Source: DTU064 sp045588245
GTDB taxonomy: Bacteria > Bacillota > Clostridia > Oscillospirales > CAG-272
Direction of reading: 5' to 3'
Assembly (NCBI GenBank): GCA_045588245.1
Contig: JAZNDW010000001.1
Span: forward strand, 62,001 to 126,000
Length of the DNA stretch: 64,000 nucleotides
How positions within the stretch are numbered: position 1 is the first letter of the stretch; every line of letters begins with the position of its first letter. Shown one piece after another: positions 50,456-59,957 of the stretch. The position numbers were made by a program, and so were the translations under genes. Under the pieces are notes generated by a model. That model was not told the origin of the DNA. It did no database searches and saw only the letters and a program-made list of their open reading frames with translations.

Positions 50456-53400
50456 TTACCGTAAAACGACGTTATCCTCGCCGAGCGTCCGCCGCAGCTC
50501 ATCGATCAGTCGGCGAGATGCGGTGTCAGCGCCGCAATTTTCAAAACGTTTATATTCGCCCGACGATTTATCGTAGACGAACACGGGCAAATTACCGCAG
50601 AAGATCTCGATCAACGCGGACGCACGCTTATATTCCGCCGTATCCATGCTGTCAACGCGTATATAAAGGCGTGACGGTGCTTTCGCCTGCGTCGGCTTTT
50701 GTGTCGATTCAGAACTTACGTTGCTTTTCGGAACAGGCTCATTTTCCGTCGCTATCGCTGTCTTTGCCGCTTCGGTCAGCGGCGCGCAATAGCTGCATAG
50801 AATCTTCGGCGCTTGCTCGTCCTCTATGGAAAGCTCGCCTTTTATAACGATCGGATCTTCGATATAGAAGTATTCGCCGTAGCGGGACAACTGCTTCGGG
50901 AATATGACGACTTCGATATCGCCTGTTTTATCTTCAAGGGTGACAAACATCATTTTGTCGCCCTTTCTTGTTTCTTTCGGGGTGCGTCGCGTTATCAAGC
51001 CTGCGACAGTTACCTTGTCGCGGTCGGAATATTGACACCTTTCCTCGTCGGAGTCTGTTTCGGAGTCATCCGCGTCCGCCGATTTTATATCGGCGACCTG
51101 CGTCGGCTTGATGACCGATAGCTCGCGCTCGTAGTCGTCAAGGATATGTCCCGAAAAATACATTCCCGACACCTGACGTTCAAGCTCAAGCAGTCGCTTA
51201 CGCGAAAGCTCGGGAATGTCGGGATATACGTATTCGGGGGATACTGCCGTTTCATCGTCATCTTTGACGGCAAACATATCGAGCTGACCTGCCACGCTGC
51301 GCTTCTTTTTTTCGTGCAATCCGTCAACGATCTCTTCAAAAGAGGCGATAAGCTGACTTCGGCGCGTACCGAGCTTATCAAAAGCTCCGCTTTTGATAAG
51401 TGACTCAATCTGTCGTTTATTGAAATCATACTCGCTCATACGTGTGGCAAAGTCATAAAACGAGCGAAAATCTCCTCCGCGGGATCTTTCGTCCGCGATC
51501 GTTTCAATGAACTGACGGCCAAGCCCTTTAAGTGCGGCAAGCCCATATCGTATGCCGTCGTTGCCGACGGTATAGTCCGCAAGACTTTTGTTGATGTCGG
51601 GCGGTAAAACCTTGATTCCGTATTCACCGCATTCGGCAATATATTCGGCGGTCTTACCCTCCGAACCGAGAACGGAGTCAAGCAGTGATGCCATGTATTC
51701 TTTCGTATAATGGCGCTTCAGATATGCCGTGCGGTAGGATATGACGGCATAAGCGGCGGCATGGCTTTTGTTGAAGGCATAGCTTGAAAACGACGCCATT
51801 TCATCAAAAAGCTCCGTTGCTTCCGATTCGCTCATTCCTCGCTCAACGGAACCGCGGACAAAATCTCCGCGTTCCGCTTCGAGCACGTCCGCTTTTTTCT
51901 TCGCCATAGCGCGGCGCACAACGTCGGCTCTGCCGTATGAATATCCCGCAACGGCGCGGAACACCTGCATTACCTGCTCCTGATAAACGATGCATCCGTA
52001 CGTTTCCGCAAGGATCGGGACGAGCTCGGGTGAAGTATATCTGATCTCGCCGCCCTCTCGCTTACGTTTGATATACGTCGGGATCGAATCCATCGGTCCC
52101 GGACGATAAAGTGCGATCGCGGCGATGATGTCGGCGAAGCAGTTCGGGCAAAGCTGTTGAAGCATACGCCGCATTCCCGCACTTTCAAGCTGGAATACGC
52201 CATTTGTCGCGCCCGTACTTATCATATCGAACGTTGCCGCATCGTCCGCAGGAATGAGCGCGATATCAAAATCGGGCTCACGCTCACGTATACGGCGGAC
52301 CGTGTTTGAAATTATCGTAATATATCGCAGTGCAAGAAAGTCGAACTTGACAAGTCCCACCTTCGCGACGGTGTCCATATCAAACTGCGTCACGACGGTG
52401 CCGCCGTTGACGGCGAGCGGCACGATGTCCGAAAGCGGCTCGCTTGTGATAACGACGCCTGCGGCATGCGTTGATGCGTGACGCGGCATTCCCTCGAGCG
52501 CTTTAGCCGTGTCTATGAGTTTGGCAACCTCACGGGAGCTTTGGTAAAGCTCCGTCAGCTCCTCGTTTTTCATAGCGTCGTCGAGGGTGACGCCGAGAGC
52601 TTGCGGAATAAGCTTTGCGATCCTGTCCGTGTCGGCATAGGACATACCGAGCGCACGTCCGACGTCGCGGACGGCGGCGCGTGCCGCCATCGTGCCGAAC
52701 GTGATTATCTGCGAAACGTGTTCGCGTCCGTATTTATCGGCTACATATTCGATAACCTCGTCGCGTCTGTCGTAGCAGAAGTCAATATCAAAGTCGGGCA
52801 GACTGACGCGCTCGGGATTAAGAAAGCGTTCAAACAGCAGTCCGTAATGAAGCGGATCTATGTCTGTGATGCCCAGAAGATACGCAACAAGGCTTCCCGC
52901 GCCCGAGCCGCGCCCCGGACCTACGGGGATACCGTTTTTCTTTGCATATGAAATAAAGTCAGAAACGATCAGATAGTATTCTGCATATCCCATGCCCGTA
53001 ATGACGGAAAGCTCGTATTCGACACGTTCACGATACATTTTTTCAGGATATTCTTCGTCGTAAACGATATGTCCGCGTCGGAGACGCTCCGAAAGTCCGC
53101 GTTCGGTTTCCCTTTTGAGATATTCTTCCGGGTCGATGCCGTTCGTGAACGGATAGCGCGGCATATAAATTTTGTCAAAATCAAGCGTCAAGTTGCACAT
53201 CTCGGCGATCTTTACCGTGTTTGCGATAGGCTCGCCGCCTTTGACTGCACCGAAAAGTCGCTCCATTTCAGCGGTCGATTTATAGTAAAACTCGTCTGTT
53301 TCAAAGCCGATGGGTCTGCCGTCGGAGATGACGTTGTTCGTTTGTATGCAGAGCAGGATCGCTTGCGTGTCGGCGTCGGCACGGTATAGATAATGGACGT

Positions 53401-54016
53401 CGTTCGTTGCAACGAGGCCGATACCGCATTCGTTGCTGATGCGGATGAGTGACTCGTTGACAGTATCCTGCTCGTCGAGTCCGTGATTTTGAAGCTCGAG
53501 ATAAAAATTATCCTCTCCGAAAATGTCGCGGAGCGTCAAAGCGTAATCGCGTGCGCCCGCGAAATTTCCCGCGATAATTGCTCTCGGAATGTAGCCGGCA
53601 AGGCAGGCTGACAGCGCGATGAGTCCGTCGCTGTACGTCCGCAAAAGCTCCATGTCGACACGGGGCTTTGAGTAGAAGCCCTCTGTCCAGCCGCGAGAAA
53701 CGATCCTTATGAGATTTTTATATCCCACATCATTTTTCGCAAGCAGAACGAGATGCGTCGGTGACGCGCCTCTGCCGTCGCGCTTATCAAAGCGCGAGCC
53801 GGGCGCAACGTATACCTCACAGCCGATAATCGGCTTTATTCCCTCGGAAACACAAGCGTTATAAAACTCAATAGCGCCGTACATCGCGCCGTGGTCCGTG
53901 AGAGCGACGGCGGTGTGCCCCATTTCCTTGGCGATCCGCGGAATATCCTTGATACGGCATGCGCCGTCAAGCAGACTGTATTCGGAATGCAGATGTAAGT
54001 GACAGAATTCCGCCAT
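50456..54016 (-). CDS. dnaE: DNA polymerase III alpha subunit
   Basis: I prefer the ATG at 54016, since AAGGAGG overlaps the GTG at 54025 (1186 residues). Order: PHP domain (FCHLHLHSEYSLLDGA), palm and fingers with GPGRGSGAGSLVAYLLG and the catalytic Asp pair in LPDFDIDFCYD, helix-hairpin-helix part, and an OB-fold (about 995-1080, VTVAGLITRRTP). No exonuclease domain is inserted, so it is DnaE and not PolC. The last 150 residues are poorly conserved. It ends the operon tyrS-HAD-murB-whiA-dnaE. Confidence 0.96.
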   Translation of the reverse strand: MAEFCHLHLHSEYSLLDGACRIKDIPRIAKEMGHTAVALTDHGAMYGAIEFYNACVSEGIKPIIGCEVYVAPGSRFDKRDGRGASPTHLVLLAKNDVGYKNLIRIVSRGWTEGFYSKPRVDMELLRTYSDGLIALSACLAGYIPRAIIAGNFAGARDYALTLRDIFGEDNFYLELQNHGLDEQDTVNESLIRISNECGIGLVATNDVHYLYRADADTQAILLCIQTNNVISDGRPIGFETDEFYYKSTAEMERLFGAVKGGEPIANTVKIAEMCNLTLDFDKIYMPRYPFTNGIDPEEYLKRETERGLSERLRRGHIVYDEEYPEKMYRERVEYELSVITGMGYAEYYLIVSDFISYAKKNGIPVGPGRGSGAGSLVAYLLGITDIDPLHYGLLFERFLNPERVSLPDFDIDFCYDRRDEVIEYVADKYGREHVSQIITFGTMAARAAVRDVGRALGMSYADTDRIAKLIPQALGVTLDDAMKNEELTELYQSSREVAKLIDTAKALEGMPRHASTHAAGVVITSEPLSDIVPLAVNGGTVVTQFDMDTVAKVGLVKFDFLALRYITIISNTVRRIREREPDFDIALIPADDAATFDMISTGATNGVFQLESAGMRRMLQQLCPNCFADIIAAIALYRPGPMDSIPTYIKRKREGGEIRYTSPELVPILAETYGCIVYQEQVMQVFRAVAGYSYGRADVVRRAMAKKKADVLEAERGDFVRGSVERGMSESEATELFDEMASFSSYAFNKSHAAAYAVISYRTAYLKRHYTKEYMASLLDSVLGSEGKTAEYIAECGEYGIKVLPPDINKSLADYTVGNDGIRYGLAALKGLGRQFIETIADERSRGGDFRSFYDFATRMSEYDFNKRQIESLIKSGAFDKLGTRRSQLIASFEEIVDGLHEKKKRSVAGQLDMFAVKDDDETAVSPEYVYPDIPELSRKRLLELERQVSGMYFSGHILDDYERELSVIKPTQVADIKSADADDSETDSDEERCQYSDRDKVTVAGLITRRTPKETRKGDKMMFVTLEDKTGDIEVVIFPKQLSRYGEYFYIEDPIVIKGELSIEDEQAPKILCSYCAPLTEAAKTAIATENEPVPKSNVSSESTQKPTQAKAPSRLYIRVDSMDTAEYKRASALIEIFCGNLPVFVYDKSSGEYKRFENCGADTASRRLIDELRRTLGEDNVVLR

Positions 54017-54036
54017 CGGGCGCACCTCCTTGCCGT

Positions 54037-54834
54037 TTATTTTCTGTATTTGTCGGCTATCGCGATAATTCGCGCAAGCCGCGCATTGAGAGTCGATTTT
54101 GAAACGCCTTCGCTTGACGCGGCTGCGAGCTGAAAGAGCGACAGCTCGGGATTTTCGATGCGCAGCATTGCCGTTTTATAAAGCGTATCATCAAGCAGAT
54201 GCATACGCTCCGTCGTCATAAGAAAGCGGACGGCGTCGCACGCACGCTCCGACGCGGCTGTGGACTTGCTGATATTTGAGATATCCGTGTTGTTTGCACG
54301 GTTGAGGTCGCCCGTTATGTCCGCTTCCATTCTTGCATTAATAATGTCAAACATAACACGGTTATTCCCTGCTGCGGCGAAAAATTCGCCTATTTTTTCG
54401 CTCGATTTGATATACAGGACGTATGCACCTCGGCGAATTCGCCGCTTCGGCTCAAAGCCGCACAACACCAAAAGCTTCTCCGCGCCGTCGGCGCTCGCCT
54501 CTGTGCGGAAGGTAAAATCAAGGTTATATTCGTGCGCTTCGGGATCGTTTACGCTTCCGACAGCGATGAAGAGCCCGCGTAAGAGCGCGCCGCGGCAGTT
54601 GGCACATTTATAGTGCGATACGTCGTCAAGCTCGCCCTGATCAGCTTTATCGGGTGAGGAACCTGGATAAAACTCTTCCGTGAGCGAATAAAAATAATCC
54701 TTGACGGTTTTATTTCTGAAATCGGGTACGTTTGGCAAAGAAAGGAGCATTGCGCGAAGAATATTTCTTCGGCAACAGCCGTTTTTTACTCTTGCCGAAA
54801 TCAATTCCGACTTAATATCCGATGAATATGACAT
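54037..54834 (-). CDS. whiA: WhiA-type regulator
   Basis: The 265 residue protein matches WhiA: an N-terminal LAGLIDADG-like part (CRRNILRAMLL, CRGALLRGLFIAVGSVNDP) and a C-terminal helix-turn-helix (LSLFQLAAASSEGVSKSTLNARLARI). In Gram-positive bacteria WhiA affects cell division and sporulation. It is about 40 residues shorter than usual. It lies between murB and dnaE with gaps of 5 and 20 bp. The rapZ and yvcK genes that commonly precede whiA are absent here. Confidence 0.92.
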   Translation of the reverse strand: MSYSSDIKSELISARVKNGCCRRNILRAMLLSLPNVPDFRNKTVKDYFYSLTEEFYPGSSPDKADQGELDDVSHYKCANCRGALLRGLFIAVGSVNDPEAHEYNLDFTFRTEASADGAEKLLVLCGFEPKRRIRRGAYVLYIKSSEKIGEFFAAAGNNRVMFDIINARMEADITGDLNRANNTDISNISKSTAASERACDAVRFLMTTERMHLLDDTLYKTAMLRIENPELSLFQLAAASSEGVSKSTLNARLARIIAIADKYRK

Positions 54835-54839
54835 AGTTT

Positions 54840-55745
54840 TTATAGATATATTATCTCGCGTTCAATTTCGATGCCGTTTTTTTCCTTGATCTTTTCTGTA
54901 ATGAGGCAAACCAAGGATTTCACGTCGGCGGCGGTGGCACCGCCGCGATTAACGATAAATCCCGCGTGTTTTTCCGAAACTTCGGCTCCTCCGATACGGC
55001 AGCCCTTCAGCCCGGCTTCATCTATAAGCTGTGCTGTGAAGTATCCGGGATAGCGCTTGAAAACACTTCCCGCGCTCGGATATTCAAGCGGCTGCTTTGA
55101 GCGTCTGCGGCTCATATAATCGGTCATTTTGGCGAGTATTTCCTCGCCGTCGCCTGCGGTCAGCCCAAACGTCGCCGAGATCACCGTGAGCGGACGGCGG
55201 CGGACGACGCTGTCGCGGTATCCGAGTAAGAGTGCCTCGCGGTCGAGCTTCACGACTGTATCGGCGTCGGCATCGTAGCATTCGGCGCATAGAATCACGT
55301 CATTGACTTCACCGCCGTATGCTCCCGCATTCATCGTGACTGCGCCGCCGACTGTTCCGGGAATTCCGTATGCAAATTCAAGTCCGGCAAGCCCTGCACG
55401 TTGTGCGGCAGAAGCGGTGGCGGTAAAGCTTTTTCCCGCACCGACTGTCACGGTCGTACCGTTGATGCTGAGCTCATCAAGCTTTGATGTGAGAACGAGC
55501 ACGCCGTCGTATCCATCGTCTGCAACGAGGATGTTCGTACCGTTTCCGAGCACCGTATGCTTCGTTTCGGTCTTTATTAAATACCGCAAAAGGGCGCAAA
55601 GCGCCCCCTTTGTTTTCGGATATACCGTAACGGCGACAGCGCCTCCTATGCGAAAGGAAGAAAGCTCCGCTCCGGATTTTTCGAGACTGTATTCGTATTC
55701 ACCCGCATTGCGGGACAAAAATTCGATTATGTCTTTATATTTCAA
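54840..55745 (-). CDS. murB: UDP-N-acetylenolpyruvoylglucosamine reductase
   Basis: The 301 residue protein is MurB of the short type: FAD-binding LGNGTNILVADDG, EFAYGIPGTVGGAVTMNAGAYGGE (read as two motifs, GIPGTVGGA and MNAGAYGGE), SAGSVFKRYPG, and SEKHAGFIVNRGGATA with the catalytic Ser/Glu region. It reduces the enolpyruvyl group to lactyl in peptidoglycan precursor synthesis with NADPH. Gaps to neighbours are about 5 bp on each side. Confidence 0.96.
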   Translation of the reverse strand: MKYKDIIEFLSRNAGEYEYSLEKSGAELSSFRIGGAVAVTVYPKTKGALCALLRYLIKTETKHTVLGNGTNILVADDGYDGVLVLTSKLDELSINGTTVTVGAGKSFTATASAAQRAGLAGLEFAYGIPGTVGGAVTMNAGAYGGEVNDVILCAECYDADADTVVKLDREALLLGYRDSVVRRRPLTVISATFGLTAGDGEEILAKMTDYMSRRRSKQPLEYPSAGSVFKRYPGYFTAQLIDEAGLKGCRIGGAEVSEKHAGFIVNRGGATAADVKSLVCLITEKIKEKNGIEIEREIIYL

Positions 55746-55750
55746 TTCAA

Positions 55751-56461
55751 TTACTCCGAATAAATGATTGGATATAGCTCATATAGCGACGTTACCGTAT
55801 ACGTAGGCTTAACGTCACACGAGCTTTTGCGATTGGGATTATACCAACAGGTATCGAGCCCCGCGTTGATGCCTCCCATAATGTCGCTTGAGATCGAATC
55901 TCCAATAACGACTGCTCTTTTTCTCGCTTCGTCATAGCTGATACCGATGTCCGAGATGACCGCATCAAAAAATTCACGTGCGGGCTTTGCACATCCTATT
56001 TCCTCGGAAATATACGTTTTCGTTATATATTCGTTCAGGGGTGAATCCGCAAAACGTGATTTCTGCACCCATGCCGTTCCGTTCGTCACAATGTAAAGCG
56101 TACATTTTTCGGACAGCTTGCGGCACACCTCGACGGCTTTGGGGATAAGTATACACTGATGCGACAGCTTTTCGATATAAGAATCCGCCATCATAACGGC
56201 GGTTTTATCCGAGGCGTAACCGTTTTTCTCCATTTCAGCCATGAATTTCAGGAAACGCTCGGTGCGAAGTCTCTCACGCGTCGTTTCTCCGCGTTCGAGC
56301 GCTTCCCATTCTCGTGCGTTTATCTCATGATAAAGCATCATCGTGTCCTCGTCCGCGGGCAGCCCTGCCCACACGAGAGTTTCGCTGAGAGCCTTTCGCT
56401 CCGAGGCGTCAAAATCGTAAAGAGTTCCGTCGGCGTCGAAGAGGATTATATCGTACTTCAT
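55751..56461 (-). CDS. HAD-family phosphatase (YjjG-like)
   Basis: The 236 residue protein has the HAD motifs in order: DADGTLYDFDASE (nucleophile Asp), IVTNGT, KPAREFFD with the lysine, and VIGDSISSDIMGG with the metal Asp pair. The cap type and length fit the YjjG group, which dephosphorylates pyrimidine nucleotides. Its ATG overlaps the tyrS stop by 4 bp. Confidence 0.88.
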   Translation of the reverse strand: MKYDIILFDADGTLYDFDASERKALSETLVWAGLPADEDTMMLYHEINAREWEALERGETTRERLRTERFLKFMAEMEKNGYASDKTAVMMADSYIEKLSHQCILIPKAVEVCRKLSEKCTLYIVTNGTAWVQKSRFADSPLNEYITKTYISEEIGCAKPAREFFDAVISDIGISYDEARKRAVVIGDSISSDIMGGINAGLDTCWYNPNRKSSCDVKPTYTVTSLYELYPIIYSE

Positions 56462-57681
56462 GCCTTTGTGAACTTATGGAACGTCTTTTTGCCTTTCTTA
56501 ACGACAACACCTTCAGCGAAAGCCGCAGCATCAAGCGCCATGTTCGGATCAGTCACCTTTTCGCCGTCAACGAGAACTCCGCCTTGCATAACGAGCGTTC
56601 TTCCCTCTCTGCGCGAGGGAGCGAGCTTTGCTTTGATCATCATGTCAAGTATACCGATCTTACCGTCGGTGAAATCTTCATCGGTCAGCTCCGTTGTAGG
56701 CATATTCTCGGAGTTGCCGCCACCGCCGAATACGGCTTTGGCTGCAGCGTCGGCTTTGTCTGCCTCTTCCTTACCGTGAACGAGCTGTGTGATCTCGTAT
56801 GCGAGGATCTCCTTTGCACGGTTGAGCTGTGCGCCCTCCCAGCTTGCCATCTTATCGATCTCTTCAAGCGGCAGGAACGTGAGCATACGGATGCACTTCA
56901 TAACGTCGTCGTCCGCAACGTTGCGCCAATACTGATAGAAATCGATCGGACTCGTCTTGTTCGGATCGAGCCATACGGCATTGCCTGCCGTTTTACCCAT
57001 CTTCTTGCCCTGCGAGTCGGTGAGAAGCGTTATCGTCATCGCGTGAGCGTCAGCGCCGAGCTTACGTCGGATGAGCTCTGTGCCGCCGAGCATATTCGAC
57101 CACTGGTCGTCGCCGCCGAACTGCATATTACAGCCGTACTTTTTGTACAGGTAGTAAAAGTCGTAGCTCTGCATGATCATGTAGTTGAACTCAAGGAAAG
57201 AAAGCCCCTTTTCCATTCTTTGTTTATAACATTCTGCGCGAAGCATATTGTTGACGGAAAAGCATGAACCGACCTCGCGGAGAAGCTCAACGTAGTTGAG
57301 ATCAAGCAGCCATTCGGCGTTATTGATCATCATCGCTTTTCCTTCGGAAAAGTCGATGAAGCGTTCCATCTGACGCTTGAAGCAAGCTGCATTATGGTCG
57401 ATGTCCTCTTTTGTGAGCATCTTTCTCATATCGGTGCGTCCCGACGGGTCGCCGATCATGGTCGTGCCTCCGCCGATCAGGGCGATAGGCTTATTTCCCG
57501 CCATCTGCAGTCTCTTCATGAGCGTCAGCGCCATGAAGTGTCCTGCCGTCAGGCTGTCTGCCGTGCAGTCAAATCCGATATAAAACGTAGCCTTGCCGGC
57601 GTTGATCATTGTTCTGATCTCTTCTTCGTTCGTTACCTGTGCCAAGAGTCCTCTTGCTTGCAGTTCTTCATAGATTCCCAT
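56458..57681 (-). CDS. tyrS: Tyrosyl-tRNA synthetase
   Basis: The 407 residue protein has FYIGFDCTADSLTAGHFMAL with the HIGH-type site, QFGGDDQWSNML, the KMGKTAGNAVW KMSKS-type loop and a C-terminal S4 domain (VLVDGEKVTDPN). It charges tRNA(Tyr). AAAGGTG precedes the ATG. It begins the tight five-gene run to dnaE; no T-box was recognised in the 55 bp gap to recN. Confidence 0.97.
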   Translation of the reverse strand: MGIYEELQARGLLAQVTNEEEIRTMINAGKATFYIGFDCTADSLTAGHFMALTLMKRLQMAGNKPIALIGGGTTMIGDPSGRTDMRKMLTKEDIDHNAACFKRQMERFIDFSEGKAMMINNAEWLLDLNYVELLREVGSCFSVNNMLRAECYKQRMEKGLSFLEFNYMIMQSYDFYYLYKKYGCNMQFGGDDQWSNMLGGTELIRRKLGADAHAMTITLLTDSQGKKMGKTAGNAVWLDPNKTSPIDFYQYWRNVADDDVMKCIRMLTFLPLEEIDKMASWEGAQLNRAKEILAYEITQLVHGKEEADKADAAAKAVFGGGGNSENMPTTELTDEDFTDGKIGILDMMIKAKLAPSRREGRTLVMQGGVLVDGEKVTDPNMALDAAAFAEGVVVKKGKKTFHKFTKA

Positions 57682-57736
57682 AAGTTGTAGTCACCTTTCA
57701 GTATATATATGTCTGTTTTTTCTGATTGATCACGAA

Positions 57737-59425
57737 TCAGCCGTCCGTTTTTATGCCTTCGGCGATAAGCTCGCGTGCGGCACGCTTTTGAGTTTGTGTT
57801 ACGTTGATACCGCCGATTATGCGTGCGATCTCGTTGATCCTGTCTTCTCCGTCGAGCGTTCGGACAAAGGATTCCGTTCGTCCGTCGATCTCGCGCTTAT
57901 AAGTGAGGTAATGCGTATCGGCAAGCGCCGCTATCTGCGGCGAATGCGTTACACAGATTATCTGACGGTATTCGGCGCTTTCTTTCAGGCGCAGACCGAT
58001 CTTACCCGACGTCGAGCCCGACACGCCCGTGTCGATCTCGTCGTAGATAACGGTTGCCTCTCCGCTTTTCACGTTGCCGACGCTCTTTATCGCAAGCATG
58101 ACACGGGATAATTCACCGCCCGATGCCGCAAGCGACAACGGACGCGCGTCCTCGCCCGCGTTTGCGGAAATATAAAACGATATCGTTTCGGCTCCGTCGG
58201 CATAAAGCTCTGACGGAGCAAAGTCAACGAAAAACGTGACCTTCGGCATATCAAGCCCCACCAATACGTCGCAGATCTGCGACGTCATCGAAGCCGCCGC
58301 GAGCTTTCGCTTTTCCGTAAGCGCTTCGGCAAGACGCGCCGCTTCGTTCGTTTTTTCGGCGAGCACTTTTTCAAGCTCAGCAATTCTGTCGTCGTTATTT
58401 TCGATCGCGTCGAGCTTGCGTGCCGCATCCTCGCGGTGCGACAGCACCGCCGCAAGCGTGCCGCCGTATTTACGCTTCAGCCTGAAAATTACGTCAAGTC
58501 TGTCTTCGATCTTTTCGATGCGTTCGGACGGATCTTCGTCCTCGGCACCGCCAAGCTCAAACGTATCGTAAGTCCGTCTTGCTATGTCCTCCAGCTCCGC
58601 AGAAATTGAGCGAAGCTTTTCGGCATCCTCCACCGCGTCCTTTGAAAACTCGGAAAGCTGTTCCATGGCAGAGGCGGCACGTTCGGCAAGATATGCCGCC
58701 GATGCGCCCTTTTCGTTGCCGTAAGCGGCACGGTAAACGAAGCTTGCAAGCTTGATTATCCTTTCTCCAGCCTTCAGACGCGCCAGCTCAAGGTTCAGCT
58801 CGTCATCTTCATCGGGCTTCAGCTTTGCAGCGTCGATCTCCTTGATCTGATATTTGAGCAGATCCGCGGCAAGCGCGCCTTCACCCGCGAGCCGCTTGAC
58901 CTTGGCATATTCAGCGCGTACCGCCGTCAGCTCCTCGTATGCGGCGCGGTAGAGCGTAAGCTCACGTTCGTCCTCGGCGTATTCGTCAAGCAGCGCCATC
59001 TGCGCCTCCGACGTTTTGAGCGAGAGGCTCTCGCTTTGTCCGTTGATCGTTATCATCGGAGTCATAACACGGCGCAGATTCAAGAGCGACACGGCTCTGC
59101 CGTTCATCTTCGCGGTGCTTTTTCCGTCCGAGCTGACGGTGCGTTCGACCGTCAGCTCGCCGTCGTCGGCATCAATGCCGAGCTCCGACAAAGCCAACGC
59201 GACATCGTTCGGCACATCGGTGAAGAGCGCCGACACATACGCACGCGACTCTCCAGTTCTCACAAGGGCGGATTGCGCTTTCGCTCCGAGCAAAAGTGAG
59301 ATCGAATCAAGTATTATTGATTTACCTGCACCCGTTTCACCTGTTATGACGGTAAAACCGCCTTCAAAATCTACATCAAGCGATTTTATAACAGCAACGT
59401 TTTCAATGTGAAGTGATGAAATCAT
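57737..59425 (-). CDS. recN: DNA repair protein RecN
   Basis: The 562 residue SMC-like ATPase has Walker A GETGAGKSIILDSI at the N terminus, two coiled-coil arms in the middle (about 150-370), and the C-terminal signature LAASGGELSRVMLAIK with Walker B VIYDEIDTGVSG. It acts in double-strand break repair. It follows argR by 21 bp, the usual Firmicutes order argR-recN. Confidence 0.96.
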   Translation of the reverse strand: MISSLHIENVAVIKSLDVDFEGGFTVITGETGAGKSIILDSISLLLGAKAQSALVRTGESRAYVSALFTDVPNDVALALSELGIDADDGELTVERTVSSDGKSTAKMNGRAVSLLNLRRVMTPMITINGQSESLSLKTSEAQMALLDEYAEDERELTLYRAAYEELTAVRAEYAKVKRLAGEGALAADLLKYQIKEIDAAKLKPDEDDELNLELARLKAGERIIKLASFVYRAAYGNEKGASAAYLAERAASAMEQLSEFSKDAVEDAEKLRSISAELEDIARRTYDTFELGGAEDEDPSERIEKIEDRLDVIFRLKRKYGGTLAAVLSHREDAARKLDAIENNDDRIAELEKVLAEKTNEAARLAEALTEKRKLAAASMTSQICDVLVGLDMPKVTFFVDFAPSELYADGAETISFYISANAGEDARPLSLAASGGELSRVMLAIKSVGNVKSGEATVIYDEIDTGVSGSTSGKIGLRLKESAEYRQIICVTHSPQIAALADTHYLTYKREIDGRTESFVRTLDGEDRINEIARIIGGINVTQTQKRAARELIAEGIKTDG

Positions 59426-59446
59426 AGTGATCCTGTGTTCAACCGC

Positions 59447-59902
59447 TTACACGGTCTTTATGAGTCCTCTGATCTTTTCGCTGATGTCTGCGGCGTCGTC
59501 CTCCGTACGGGTGACGATGATGATGCAGTCATCACCCGCAACACATCCGAGAATGTCCGGCGAAGCAATACCGTCGATGGAGGACGCTATTGCAGGAGCC
59601 ATTGAGGGAAATGTCTTGATAACGACATTATTGAGAGCATAATCAACGCTGATGATCGATTCGGCAAGCGCAAGATTGAACTTCGCCATATTGACACCTG
59701 AAGTATGCTGTGGCTGGATATATTTATACATACCGCGCTCTGTCGTAATCTTTGAAAGCTTCAGCTCGCGTATATCACGCGAAACTGTCGCCTGTGTTAC
59801 GGCAAAGCCTTCAAGACGGAGCTTTTCTATAAGATCCTCCTGTGTTTCAACGTCGTATCTCGAAATGAGCTCAAGGATTTTGTTCTGTCTTTTGTTTTTC
59901 AT
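59447..59902 (-). CDS. argR: Arginine repressor ArgR/AhrC
   Basis: The 151 residue protein has an N-terminal winged helix (TQEDLIEKLRLEGFAVTQATVSRDIRELKL, here shortened to ATVSRDIRELKL as the key part) and a C-terminal hexamerisation domain with the arginine site (GCVAGDDCIIIVTRTE). It represses arginine synthesis and can activate its breakdown. No arginine genes lie in this window. Confidence 0.96.
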   Translation of the reverse strand: MKNKRQNKILELISRYDVETQEDLIEKLRLEGFAVTQATVSRDIRELKLSKITTERGMYKYIQPQHTSGVNMAKFNLALAESIISVDYALNNVVIKTFPSMAPAIASSIDGIASPDILGCVAGDDCIIIVTRTEDDAADISEKIRGLIKTV

Positions 59903-59957
59903 GTAGATTTATACCTCACGAATTATTTATGCATTTTTTGCGTCTTGTTAACCTTTT

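Noticed and set aside
57690..57745. CTGATT/AATCAG hairpin between recN and tyrS as a terminator
   Set aside because: On the minus strand it is followed by an A-run, not a T-run, and the stem is only six pairs.
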